Shown one piece after another: positions 13,028-25,899 of a stretch of 64,000 nucleotides of DNA. Each line of letters opens with the position of its first letter. Positions within the stretch are counted from its first letter, which is position 1. The notes beneath the pieces were generated by a model. That model was not told the origin of the DNA. It searched no databases and saw only the letters and a list, made by a program, of their open reading frames with translations. The position numbers and the translations under genes were made by a program. The stretch comes from Dolomedes plantarius. Lineage: Eukaryota > Arthropoda > Arachnida > Araneae > Dolomedidae. The stretch is from contig OU015496.1 of the NCBI GenBank assembly GCA_907164885.2, forward strand, positions 134,681,697 to 134,745,696, given 5' to 3'.

Positions 13028-13369
13028 TTAATTTTTTTTTCTCTTTTCAAAATTATTTCGTCTAGGAAAATTTTTTACATTATAAGAATTCTTAGTTCCA
13101 TAAAAATTATTACCTTTATACATATTCTTATTGACTCTTCTTAATTTATACATACAATTATCAGCATAATACTTATTTTCATTATACAAATTTTCATCAT
13201 AATTTTTAAAGTTCTTATTTTGAACATGAAAGGCAATAGGACTTAAAAATTTATAATCATCATACAACTTTATCTCATAACCAAATTGATACACTCTTAA
13301 AATTCTAAAATTAACATCTAATTTAAATAACTGAATATGTTGTAAACTTATAGGGTAAGTCACTTTCAA
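13028..13369 (-). pseudogene. retrotransposon coding remnant downstream of protease
   Basis: A 113-codon frame rich in Asn, Tyr and Lys, overlapping the end of the protease in another frame. It begins around QLFKLDVNFRILRVYQFG. No reverse transcriptase motif is present, so the polymerase has been lost or replaced. It may be a frame-shifted piece of the protease C-terminus joined to a low-complexity tail. I do not recognise it further. Confidence 0.35.
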
Positions 13370-13598
13370 TTATTAGAATTTCAATTTTTCTTTTAACACT
13401 TCCTATTTTTACTACACATTCTATTAAATTTTGCACAATTACATTACCAACAGTCTGCTTTATTAATACGTTATTACTTTCTTTTTCATTAAATTTTGTC
13501 ACTAATTTTAGGAATTTTGAACTTAAAATAGTTACTGTCGAGCCACTGTCTAAAAGACATGGAAAATTTTTGTCACTCACCCGAGCTTCGTTTATTAG
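13323..13598 (-). CDS. retropepsin-like aspartic protease of an LTR retrotransposon, C-terminally truncated
   Basis: In the same frame as gag and directly after its stop codon, the reading continues LINEARVSDKNFPCLLDSGSTVTILS. LLDSGST is the catalytic D-S/T-G motif of retroviral-type aspartic proteases, and TVTILSSKFLKL continues as in that fold. Hydrophobic strands follow (NVIVQNLIECVVKIG). The late fold motif (usually ILG-DF) is missing because the frame ends after SDLPYKFTTYSVI. The enzyme would have processed the Gag-Pol polyprotein. The missing start codon implies synthesis by reading through the gag stop. Confidence 0.68.
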   Translation of the reverse strand, partial: LINEARVSDKNFPCLLDSGSTVTILSSKFLKLVTKFNEKESNNVLIKQTVGNVIVQNLIECVVKIGSVKRKIEILIIESDLPYKFTTYSVI

Positions 13599-13601
13599 TC
13601 A
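13596..13601 (-). promoter_or_regulatory. TGA-CTA leaky stop between gag and protease
   Basis: Gag ends ...NDQT then TGA, followed at once by CTA and an open protease frame in phase. UGA followed by CUA is a well-known context for ribosomal readthrough in viral and some animal genes. No methionine lies between the stop and the residues normally starting the protease. Readthrough is therefore the natural expression route, inferred and not shown. Confidence 0.55.
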
Positions 13602-14450
13602 TGTTTGGTCATTAGTGTTATCCTCTCGTCGGTTAAATCTTGGTTCACTGTAGTTATTCCATCGCCGTCTATCATATGTATGGTTCCATCGTTTTTGATT
13701 TGAAGATTGTCCGAAATGTTGCTGATATACCGCAGTTGAATTGAAGTATCCTTCTCTTCTTTCATTTTCGTTAGGAATTGTTCTAGGCAGGTGTATCTTC
13801 TTCGCAATTTCCAGCCATTCTACTGGAGTTTGTATTTTCTGCAGGGTCAGGAGAGTTCGCATGTGTGGTGATGAATCAAGTGTGAGTTCTTCTACTAATT
13901 CACTGTCTTCTTTTTGAAGCGATCTGCCTAATTCGATTTTGTTTTTATAATAACTGAAAAGATCACCCTGAGCTGACAATTTTAAATTTCTGTATTCAAT
14001 TATTTGTTCCTCTCTACTTTTAGAGAAAAGTGCTATTAGTTGTTTCTTTATAACTTCATAATCTTCCCTATACAATTGAGTCGAAATAATTAATTCTTGA
14101 ATTTCCTCACCTACATAGTTCATTATATTTTCTTTCTTCCACTCATTATTTAAGTTCAACGCTCGGCATCTCTCATCAAATAAGTTCATCCACGGGAGAA
14201 TATTTTTAATCTTCTTATTGTCGTACGTCGGAATTACTAGTCTTATTTCAGTTCGTCTTGTCTCTTCATTTCGTTTTTTCCACCCATCATTTGTTTGGGT
14301 ACTTTCTGCATTTAACTTCTTGCTATTCTCCTCTTTTTCTATTTTTCCCTGACTCGTTTCTGCATCATCACGAAAATCTTGCTGTTGCACATAACTGTCG
14401 TCTAATTGCATCTTTAAGCTTTTTAGATCAGTCTCTGGGTTAGTTGTCAT
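13599..14450 (-). CDS. LTR retrotransposon Gag protein
   Basis: An uninterrupted 283-codon frame from MTTNPETDLKSLKMQLDDSY to NDQT. A charged N-terminal region (about residues 20-75) precedes the segment RLVIPTYDNKKIKNILPWM and LFDERCRALNLNNEWKKENI. Then come ELIISTQLYREDYEVIKKQ and FSKSREEQIIEYRNLKLSAQ, the helical pattern of retrotransposon Gag. The C-terminus is basic and Asn/Arg-rich (YDRRRWNNYSEPRFNRRED), probably nucleic-acid binding, with no CCHC knuckle. It would form the particle that packages element RNA. It is the most intact long frame in the window, suggesting a fairly recent copy, but reverse transcriptase is absent. Confidence 0.7.
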   Translation of the reverse strand: MTTNPETDLKSLKMQLDDSYVQQQDFRDDAETSQGKIEKEENSKKLNAESTQTNDGWKKRNEETRRTEIRLVIPTYDNKKIKNILPWMNLFDERCRALNLNNEWKKENIMNYVGEEIQELIISTQLYREDYEVIKKQLIALFSKSREEQIIEYRNLKLSAQGDLFSYYKNKIELGRSLQKEDSELVEELTLDSSPHMRTLLTLQKIQTPVEWLEIAKKIHLPRTIPNENERREGYFNSTAVYQQHFGQSSNQKRWNHTYDRRRWNNYSEPRFNRREDNTNDQT

Positions 14451-14635
14451 TTTTTTTTCTTATTCTTTTGAACAAAATGTCCGTCGTCAAAAGTCACAAT
14501 TAATTTAATTCCTTTTACTTCTTTTCCGGAGCTTTAAACCAGCGGTTTTTGTTTTTTCACCCGCGACGTCGATCCTAGCGCGGCAATTTTCTTGGCTGTT
14601 GATGTTTCGTTCCATTTGTCAGTTATTTTTTCGGC

Positions 14636-15090
14636 TAATTATATTAATGAGCGTTAAACAGTAAAATTCTATTAAAGTCCTAGTGTGTTTTCAAATTCAG
14701 GAAGTAGACTGTCTTTCGCAGTGAAAGAGTTCAGGGTCATTCGCTCGCACACGCGCGTATCTTACATAACCATCGGATGTTCGAGCAGAGGGGGGGGGGG
14801 GGCTCTAGAAGAGGATCTACGCCTATGTGGCTTATATAACGGAAGAGAAAGAAATTACGCAGTTCGGGGAAATCTTTGATAGAATCAAGACGTGCGTCTG
14901 TCGGGAGCTCTGGGAGATGATTGAAAATGGCGATTTAGCTGGATTAATTTGGTATTTGATTAATGTTAATTAATAAAGAGGTGTTTAAAAGTTAATTCAG
15001 TATTAGTTCTTCCACCGGCCTATTGTTTGATGACTGCATTTAGAGTAATTAGTGTGTTTAGATGGGTGCACTGCGATAAGGGTAGTGACA
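14636..15090 (+). mobile_element. 5' LTR, left tip missing, of a plus-strand LTR element
   Basis: Matches 17456-17908 along its length with only about a dozen differences plus a G-run length change, roughly 97 percent identical by eye. It contains a TATA box at 14833-14839 (tatataa), an AATAAA at 14972 and the end gtgaca. The first 27 or so bases of the LTR, present in the right copy, are replaced by sequence belonging to the gag upstream region. The unit was therefore truncated or recombined at its left edge. Confidence 0.85.
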
Positions 15091-15125
15091 AGAGCCGGGC
15101 AGGATATCGAATCGCGGTCTCGAAT
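15091..15125 (+). promoter_or_regulatory. possible primer-binding region
   Basis: Right after the LTR comes agagccgggcaggatatcga followed by atcgcggtctc. This resembles the complement of a tRNA T-arm (GGATTCGAAC type) and so could prime reverse transcription. It lacks the usual leading TGG, so this is tentative. Confidence 0.35.
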
Positions 15126-17409
15126 CCCCTTGCTTTTTAAAATTAGGTATAGGAATAAATTTAAATTTAATGTTTCCCATTTTTCGTCATCTCTCATCTC
15201 CGCGACAGCGCCATGTCAATCGGAAAGTAAATATCTGTTTGATAATTTTGTGGTTGGAGCTGCAATGCTAGTCGTTCGTCTCTCAATGCCAGCGAGAAGG
15301 TGCCGACACCGTCTTCACATTCATGAGTGCTTTCACGATGGATACTCTCCGCCGTCTTCAAAAGGATTTATCCGCCACTTGTGAGGTGGTTGATTCTGGT
15401 AGCTACAGTGTGTCTTCTTACAGCAAGATTTTCCACTACAGTGCCGCGTGATGCCGATCTTCATATATATGTAAAGGAAAAAAAAAATTCTCAAAGTTTC
15501 TTCGAGTGATGTGAAACGTCGATCTTCACATCTGGGGATAATAATATCCCGGAGCATTCACCGACAAAGCGTGATTTGTGTAGCTGTAACTCAACTAGTT
15601 TACCGATGAATCGGTATTTTCATTACCCGGAACAACCGGCGTGCAGGTTTGTGCTTTCCGACAAAGTGCTGTGTGTGTAACGAACAACTACGTGACATCA
15701 ATTATTATTGAAATGTAAATAGGAAGAACTCAAAGTGCTTTTCATCGATTTTAAAAATGAAGGTGTTGAAGGACATCGGCCATCACAAGCAGAAACTACC
15801 TTTAAACGAGCATTATACGGAGAACCGAAAGAAGTTAATTAAATTGCCGCAAATTTTATTTTCTGTCTAATTTGAATTAATGATTTTAAAAAAAATGATG
15901 ATTAAAGTGTTAAAGTTTCTTAAGGTAAGCCAAAAATTTATGATTTAACTATTGTAACTGAGATGGGTCTATGATTTTTAAAGTTCTTAATAGCTAGCTT
16001 GTTTTGATGTATAAAGTAGAATGTTATTTTGGAGGTGGCGTCAGAGTCTAAACAAAATTCAGTTAAATTTTGGGAGCAATATATCCATACTTTATACTGA
16101 TGATCCCCACCCAGGTTTCACTGAAGAGCTGGAAACACTTTGGTACAACTATGGATTTGGGCACTTAACTTTTTCTGACGGCACTTCCCAATTGGCTTGC
16201 ATTAAACATTTTAATTTCAGTGGAGTTTTGGATTACTGAATTAAAATTTTGCTGTTTATGTGTAGGATTTTGATTGGAATATTGAGAGTTGATAGACTTA
16301 TTTCATGTTTTCGATTAATTAATACTTGACACTAGAAAAAGTTAATATTGTATTCTTCGAAACTAAAATAAGTAATCCAGCTTTTTGTTGTTTTGGAAGG
16401 GGGGGGGAAACAAAGTAGACTATCAGATTTTAAGCATTTGTAAAAGAAAAAGAAAAATTCTGCAGATTCTTCAGAGCTGGTGATGGTCCATTCTTTTTTT
16501 TTTATTATGTGATTTTTGAAGTGTTTTATTTTGATTTACGTTTTAATAGAAAATATTTTGAGTGTTTTTATGTAGTGATAAAATTTATATTGATAAATGT
16601 GATTTTTAAAAAAATAAGGTATGGAAATCATAGTAGTATTACTTTTATAGATATAGAGCGAGGGATTTTGATATGTTTTAATTTTTGTAATAGTAGGATT
16701 GTATAAGCAATATTGTTTAAAATGTGAGTCTATAACATATTTTACGATTTAAGTGAAGGATTTAAGTTTTGAACAAGCATGAGCTTGTTTCCTTCAATTC
16801 ACATATTGGTTAGAGTTTTTAGTTGATTATTAACTGATTATGAAAAGTGCATAAGAATAAAAAATGAGAAAGTGATTTGTTTTGAGAATTGTAAAGAAAT
16901 TTGAAGGATGATTGATTTTGATTCCATACTTTTTAAGATACCATTTACTGTTTATCTCATACATTTTAATAATCTCATTAATTGTGTATTCTTAATTCTA
17001 TTGAGTGATTTTTAGCATTTTCATTTTTAGCTTTTAGTGTTATTGTGATATTCAGAACTGTTATATTCTAGTGATTTAGTACTTCTTTTTGGTTTTGTGC
17101 ACAGATAAAAAGTAATGTTTAGTGTTGTTTTATGTGAACTTATGTCTCAAATGGAGACTCATGTAACCTGTAACCACACCTCATTTTGGTCCAGCTAATC
17201 GGATGTAGGAATTAATTTTAGGTTAGGGTTAAAAGTTTTAGCTGGAAAAAATTTAGGAATAATGTTGTTGGGTTTCTCTGGGTTGTTGTGTGGGGAACGT
17301 ACCGCCCTGCACGGCAATTTTTAGTTGTTGATTTGAAAATAATTTTAATTGTTTTTCTCTTCTGGGGACGTGCTGCTGAAATTAGCTACTCCTTGTGTGC
17401 GCGCCTTCA

Positions 17410-17428
17410 GGGGGAAGAGGGGGGAAAT
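17410..17428 (+). promoter_or_regulatory. polypurine tract
   Basis: The purine-only run gggggaagaggggggaaa ends one base before the right LTR, the position where plus-strand DNA synthesis is primed. It fixes the orientation of the LTR element as plus. Confidence 0.8.
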
Positions 17429-17904
17429 TGTGATGATTAAAGCATAAGCTATAGTTAATTATATTAATGAGTGTTAAACAGTAAAATTCTATTAAAGTCC
17501 TAGTGTGTTTTCAAATTCAGGAAGTCGACTGTCTTTCGCAGCGAAAGAGTTCAGGGTCATTCGCTCGCACACGCGCGTATCTTACATAACCATCGGATGT
17601 TCGAGCAGAGGGGGGGGGGGCTCTAGAAGAGGATCTACGCCTATGTGGCTTATATAACGGAAGAGAAAGAAATTACGCTGTTCGGGGAAATCTTTGATAG
17701 AATCAAGACGTGCGTCTGTCGGGAGCTGTGGGAGATGATTGAAAATGGCGATTTAGCTGGATTAATTTGGTATTTGATTAATGTTAATTAATAAAGAGGT
17801 GTTTAAAAGTTAATTCAGTATTAGTTCTTCCACTGGCCTACTGTTTGATGACTGCATTTAGAGTAATTAGTGTGTTTAGATGGGTGCACGGCGATAGGGG
17901 CCGT

Positions 17905-17908
<4 letters not shown>
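17429..17908 (+). mobile_element. 3' LTR of the plus-strand LTR element
   Basis: 480 bases from tgtgatgatt to gccgtgaca (TG...CA). TATA box 17651-17657, AATAAA near 17793, G run near 17611. Immediately followed by a 76-base (TA)n array, so the element abuts a TA tract. Its left 27 bases have no counterpart in the left LTR. Confidence 0.85.

Positions 17909-17984
<76 letters not shown>
17909..17984. repeat. (TA)n array
   Basis: Pure TA, wedged between the LTR ending at 17908 and a pogo-like terminus starting at 17985. Confidence 0.95.
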
Positions 17985-17987
<3 letters not shown>

Positions 17988-18279
17988 TGATTTCCGCTTA
18001 TAAGTATCACGTTTGTTATTACTGTTTTTGATTCTTATAAGCGGTTGATTCGTATAACCGAAACTTCCCTTTGGACAGGCACACATACACAAATATATAC
18101 TTGTACATATATATAAACACACAGGCACATATATACATAATTTACCATTAAATACTCTTTAATTTACGTTATTTATCATTTATTAAAATTATTTTTTATA
18201 ATTTTAAAAATACTCAATTTCTAAGCAAATACTATAACTCAATTTCTAGACTTATAAGTAATAACACATGATTATAAAA

Positions 18280-18384
18280 TCAACAAGAGATACCTTCTCT
18301 TTGACTACACTTTGGAAGAGCATCATATCTAATTAACAAGTTCTGTTTTTCAGAAAAACTAAGAGTTTTCCTTGTTTTTATCAT
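18280..18384 (-). pseudogene. pogo-type transposase N-terminus fragment
   Basis: Thirty-four codons starting MIKTRKTLSFSEKQNLLIRY and ending CSQREGIS before a stop. The pattern RKTLSF-EK---L-RYD followed by GIS resembles the first helices of the CENP-B/pogo-like DNA-binding domain of Tigger-type transposases. Everything beyond about residue 33 is lost. It is consistent with the enclosing CAGT-ended element being a deletion derivative. Confidence 0.55.
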
Positions 18385-18505
18385 ATTTGAATTCGACTAT
18401 CAAAAAGTTCTAACACTAACTGGCAATTTTGTTAGAAAACTAAAGTGAATACTAGCGACGTATGCTTATTACAGTGTCAGACGAAGATTCACTTTATAGC
18501 TTACA

Positions 18506-18538
18506 TTTCACGGTTTGATTCTGAATCAAACCGTGAAA
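18506..18538. repeat. 33-base palindrome
   Basis: tttcacggtttgattc and gaatcaaaccgtgaaa are exact complements around a single T. Partial repeats of the arm (gtttgattcagc, tctgattcagc) follow at once. Confidence 0.85.
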
Positions 18539-19108
18539 CGTTTGATTCAGCATCTGGTTCATCTGATTCAGCAAAATGGATCCGTTTACTTTTCACGATT
18601 TGAAGTGCTGAATCCCCTGTCCCGTTTGCGTAAGTGATGGTGGACACTTCGCGGAAGATTAATGTGTTTCATGGTCCAGAAATCCGCATCCAGCCAGTAA
18701 GTGGTGGGAATAAGGAGTGCCTGTCTGGAGAAAAGCGAAATCGGACCCGGGCGGGTTAGATGGCCCTGGTTAAGTTAATAAGACAGTGTTTAGCAAAAAC
18801 GTATAAGGAGAAACTCTTATGTTATGTCTAAAGGAATGTATTTTACGACTGTTTTCCACCCCAAAGTTTTATCAATCTTTCTTTTCAAAAACTTAAGAAA
18901 GAATTTCGTACCTTTTGAGAGTTCAAGTGGCAGTTTTTGGAAAAATGAAAGGAAGTCGAAGATTACAATCTGATTCTTATAACCGGTGGATTGATTCTTT
19001 AAAGCGGAAATTTTAACATGGAAGTAATACATTTGTTTTTGTTTTTGGGATATTGATTCTTATAAACGGTTGATTCTTATAACCACTGATCACTATAAGC
19101 GGTGGTTA

Positions 19109-20967
<1,859 letters not shown>

Positions 20968-20989
20968 CGATATATTTATATATATATAT

Positions 20990-21031
<42 letters not shown>

Positions 21032-21055
21032 ATATATATATATATGTATATATAT

Positions 21056-21125
<70 letters not shown>

Positions 21126-21165
21126 GTACATATATATACATATACATATATATATATACATGTAC

Positions 21166-21246
<81 letters not shown>
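20968..21246. repeat. compound TA / TATTGTA / TACA microsatellite
   Basis: TA blocks punctuated by regularly placed ttg and acatata, giving a higher-order pattern. Continues into atttattt runs to 21275. Confidence 0.9.
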
Positions 21247-21248
<2 letters not shown>

Positions 21249-21676
21249 TTCATTTATTTATCTATTTAATTATTTATACACTTTATTCAGAAAATTATTT
21301 ACGTGGCGTCTTAAATGCAATTACTACGATTTGAAAATTTGTTCTTTCTTGAATGTATAACTCCATTATCCAATAAAACAAGTTTCAATCACATTTTACG
21401 CATTAGTTTAATGACTTATTTTTGTTACACGGAATTAGATTCTCTGACCATAAAACATTTTTTATCACGTCGTTAATTATACATTTATTCAGTAAATAAA
21501 GGCTATACTTTTTTAATTTGCTGCAAAAGGATGATAGGGAAATATAATTTTCTTTTAAACCTTTACCTCTATTTCTTTTTAAAAGATTAATTTTCTTTAA
21601 ATGAAAAAAAGAAAAAAAAAGAAAATCACAGTTTCAAAAACAAATATTTTTCCATTAATTTTAATCTTATTTCTTT

Positions 21677-22176
21677 NNNNNNNNNNNNNNNNNNNNNNNN
21701 NNNNNNNNNNNNNNNNNNNNNNNNNNNNNNNNNNNNNNNNNNNNNNNNNNNNNNNNNNNNNNNNNNNNNNNNNNNNNNNNNNNNNNNNNNNNNNNNNNNN
21801 NNNNNNNNNNNNNNNNNNNNNNNNNNNNNNNNNNNNNNNNNNNNNNNNNNNNNNNNNNNNNNNNNNNNNNNNNNNNNNNNNNNNNNNNNNNNNNNNNNNN
21901 NNNNNNNNNNNNNNNNNNNNNNNNNNNNNNNNNNNNNNNNNNNNNNNNNNNNNNNNNNNNNNNNNNNNNNNNNNNNNNNNNNNNNNNNNNNNNNNNNNNN
22001 NNNNNNNNNNNNNNNNNNNNNNNNNNNNNNNNNNNNNNNNNNNNNNNNNNNNNNNNNNNNNNNNNNNNNNNNNNNNNNNNNNNNNNNNNNNNNNNNNNNN
22101 NNNNNNNNNNNNNNNNNNNNNNNNNNNNNNNNNNNNNNNNNNNNNNNNNNNNNNNNNNNNNNNNNNNNNNNNNNNN
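21677..22176. other. assembly gap, exactly 500 N
   Basis: A round-number run of N, so its true length is unknown. The flanks are A-rich on the left (gaaaaaaagaaaa) and T-rich on the right. Any frame crossing it is meaningless. Confidence 0.99.
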
Positions 22177-23442
22177 TTCTTTTGTTTTTCTGTAAAAATT
22201 TTGTCAGCGAAAATTTGTTAGAGTAGTTAAAGGAAATTGCACCCTGAAAAAATTCAGAACATTTACTTCTTTAAAATGATTAGATTAATTCTTAAGGTCC
22301 GCATTACATTCTTTCGTAAAAAAACGTTCTTATCAAATTGTGGTTATTACCTTTTTTTATTATTATTTCGCACTCTCTGGGCATTGTGTTGTTAATATAT
22401 TTTGAATGTGTTTCCAATCTTATTGGCCGATCACTTTTATGAAAATAATCGTTTCTTTTGGGTAAGGAATGGCTATTACATATCCCAAGGGGATTATTAC
22501 AGATTTTCCGCAACACCTGAGTCCTTTGTTACAAAAATACAGATCTCTAAGAACTGGCCGGCAGTTTTGTTTTCAGTCGTACTTATATATGGATATATAT
22601 GTATATATATTTTTTACTCTTAAATGCTGAATAAATGTTCTGGGTTTTATTTAGAAAACCAATATATTTTTGTCAATGATTTGTTTTAAAGAAAGTATGA
22701 GGAATAAATGAAGCTAATTTTTTTTACTATATATATATATATATATATATAAATAATTGTTAAAACCAGAATAAATATTCTGAGTTTCATCGAAAGGCAT
22801 GGAGGGTATTACTAAACTTATAAGCTTTTCGTTCTGCATGTTAAGCTGCATGTATGTATAATCTATCTCTGAGGGATCGTAAGTATAATCTATCTCTGTA
22901 TAAGGAACATTATAAAGTTAACTCGTCTGCTTAGGTTCCGAGGTCTTCTTTTGAAAAATATGCAATGGTGATTAAAGATGCAAAGTTTTGTACGCATGCG
23001 ATACAAATTCCCAAAAGCAAATATAAATGTCATAACATTTGAAGAAAAAAAAGGAATTTTTGGTAAGTTTAGCAAAGTTAATGTTTTAGCAAAATTCAAT
23101 GCTTACGCCAAACGGTGTACAGTCAGTTAATGGAAATTTTAATTTCCTTTATATTATGTACCAATGTGACATATACTTGTGCAAAAACAAAATGTTTTAA
23201 AATATTTTCATAAATTACTAAAATAAATCAAACTGTGTTGAAAGCTAAATATTTAAAAGAAAATTTATGTTAATTTTAGTATAGAGATACCTGTAAAGAA
23301 ATTAAATTAATATAGATCTAGGCTTTTACTCTCAAATATAGTTAGTAATACATAAATAACTATTTCAAAATTTCAATGAAATATATTTAAAACTTTTAAG
23401 TAATACTATTCTCGTATAAAAAAATACGTGAAAACTTACTTT
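22177..23442. other. AT-rich stretch, no gene
   Basis: Short TA run at 22728-22752. A direct repeat ctatctctg-ggatcgtaagtataat lies near 22862-22895. Nothing else recognised. Confidence 0.5.
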
Positions 23443-23652
<210 letters not shown>

Positions 23653-23849
23653 CTAATCATGTTTCAATAAGATTTTTTTTCTCAATAATATAAACATATT
23701 TAGTGTTTTTTTTACAACTGCAATGTATCTTAATGACTCTTTATATAATTACGTATTAGTGAAGAATCAGTTGGGTTATTTAATGAATTCTTATTTTGAA
23801 CTTTATGTATTATATGTTATGTTACACATCCTGTCACGGAAATGAGTTA

Positions 23850-24280
23850 GAATAATTATAAAAACAAGATAAAAAGAACTTTTTATATACCATGTTTTTA
23901 AATTTTCTGTTTAATCATATAAACGTGGCAATTCTAGGTATTAATAAATAATTTTAAAAAAAATTTGATGAATTATCTCATCAACTTAAAAGAAAATGAA
24001 GTTAATTGGAAGTTAACTTGCGTTTAACTTTTCGTTCCCATCCCGGTCGATAGATGGCTGCAACAGTCTACAAAACAAAATTAACTGAAAATGAATTCAA
24101 TCCTGCTTAAAGATGGCTAAAAATATTAAATTAATTCATTGTCATCGTGTTCTGAACTATTCTAAAAGTTTTAAATGTCTAGCTAGTCGGGAATTTAGTT
24201 AAAAATCGATTGCAAGATTTGAACTGGACAAACACACACACAAACAAGAAAGCGAGTTAATAAAATTATGGTAGTAAATG
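23850..24280 (+). repeat. interspersed repeat family R1, copy B
   Basis: Same order of landmarks as copy A at 5479, from tttttatatacc through agttaattggaagttaac and atagatggctgca to agaaagcgagttaata. The two copies are about 85-90 percent alike by eye. The rest of 24281-25079 is unrecognised AT-rich sequence. Confidence 0.75.
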
Positions 24281-25078
24281 TTGATCATATAAATGAAAAT
24301 GAATACAGAACTTTCCTCTTTACTGCTGTTTATTTAGATTGAGATCTCCAGACATTTACGACCGAAATAAACAAGCAAAAATTAGCCCGTGTTAATAAAT
24401 CAAAAGTTCACGCCAGTGATATTTTGTAGTATTGCACATTGCACTTATTGAAATAAAAGAATTGCAGTACTTCCATACAACTCTGTTACACATAAATTTT
24501 GCTGCCATTTACGTACTAATATTGCTATAGGGTTGCATTCTTTGCAGCTTTTATGAGAATCCTGATATTTTTGATTTGCAAATGTCATTTATATAGACTT
24601 AATTAATCGTTTACAACAAAGTGCTCGGATATTTTTCTAACAAAGACAAGATTTTGCTTTTGAATTTTTATGTTCATCCTAAATATATTATGTATTTAGT
24701 ATCGACACTAATTTGAGATATCTTAAATTATTTCTCTCTCCCAGAACCATGAACTGACACCTATGACAATTTTAATTTTTAAGACACGCAGCTCTTAAGC
24801 TTGCTATAGAGACGGATTTATAGAAGCCATGGAGTAACACTCTAAATTACGAAACTTAACATAAGAAAAATAAAAGTAAGTTATTTTATTCACTTTTCTT
24901 TCTACAAATTGCGACCTTTCTACATTTTGATTTTCCTCTCTTCAAGAAAGCGCCTTTTTGTAACTTCTGCTTTAAGATATAATGACAGGAACTGGTTCAG
25001 TAAAAAATGTTTATCCCTAAACATACATTAGACTCTGCAAAAACGAGAATTATATAAATAAATAAATAAATAAATAAG

Positions 25079-25194
<116 letters not shown>

Positions 25195-25337
25195 TGCCCT
25201 TTGTGATTACATATTATGTAACTTTTTTTAAAAATAGCAATATTAAATTGCAACAATACTATAACATATAATCACAGCATCGATTGTTTGGATTATACGA
25301 ATTTTATCCTAAAAATTTAAACATTATGAAACATTAC

Positions 25338-25403
25338 ATTAGTGAGTTTTAATTAAACGAGAAAACATAAAAATGTATTCTCGTTTAATTAAAACTCACT
25401 AAT
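25338..25403. repeat. long hairpin, 25-base perfect arms
   Basis: attagtgagttttaattaaa plus cgaga on the left is mirrored exactly on the right. The inner part gaaaacat/atgtattc extends the stem with a mismatch and leaves an aaaa loop. No coding context. It could be an extremely short fold-back element. Confidence 0.85.
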
Positions 25404-25833
25404 TAGACATGAACCTTAGATATTATGCAAAATAAATACTTTTCAAACTTATGTATTCTTCGGTTTTACATATGTCCGTGAATGAAGTAATTTATGTTAA
25501 ACTTCATTGGTATAGAAGAGTTTTTTACCTTTAAAAGAAAGAATGGTTTCCCTAAAGGATTATTTTAGATCATTCAAGCCACCTGAGACCTCCCAAAAGA
25601 AATGCAATCGTTTTCCGGAGCATATCTTGTAGTACAAGAAAATGTTCGACAATTTCACGCAGATTTATTAATTTTAGGCGCGTAGAAAACTTTTTAAGAT
25701 GAATGCTATTCTTTCAGGATGAAAATTACTATTTTGCATACTTTTTTAATATTTATACTTTCTTAATTATTCAGAAATCGAAAGTATTTTTGCCATCTAT
25801 AGGGTAGTTTTAAATGAAACGATGTAATTTCTG

Positions 25834-25888
<55 letters not shown>

Positions 25889-25899
25889 ATGTGTGTGTG

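Larger units (their letters stand above)
15091..17428 (+). other. non-coding interior of the LTR element
   Basis: 2.3 kb between two LTRs with no gag, protease or reverse transcriptase. Small frames exist at 15757-15870 (MKVLKDIGHHKQKLPLNEHY...) and 16021-16239 (containing HPGFTEELETLWYNYGFG), but I recognise neither. A G run lies near 16400. The organisation, with LTRs, possible primer site, purine tract and no genes, fits a large non-autonomous retrotransposon derivative mobilised by proteins from another element. Confidence 0.6.

Noticed and set aside
14750..14880. GC-rich G-run segment as a promoter of a host gene
   Set aside because: It lies within the LTR and is duplicated at 17570-17700.
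21601..22221. Long open frame across the N gap
   Set aside because: Most of it is undetermined bases; nothing can be inferred.
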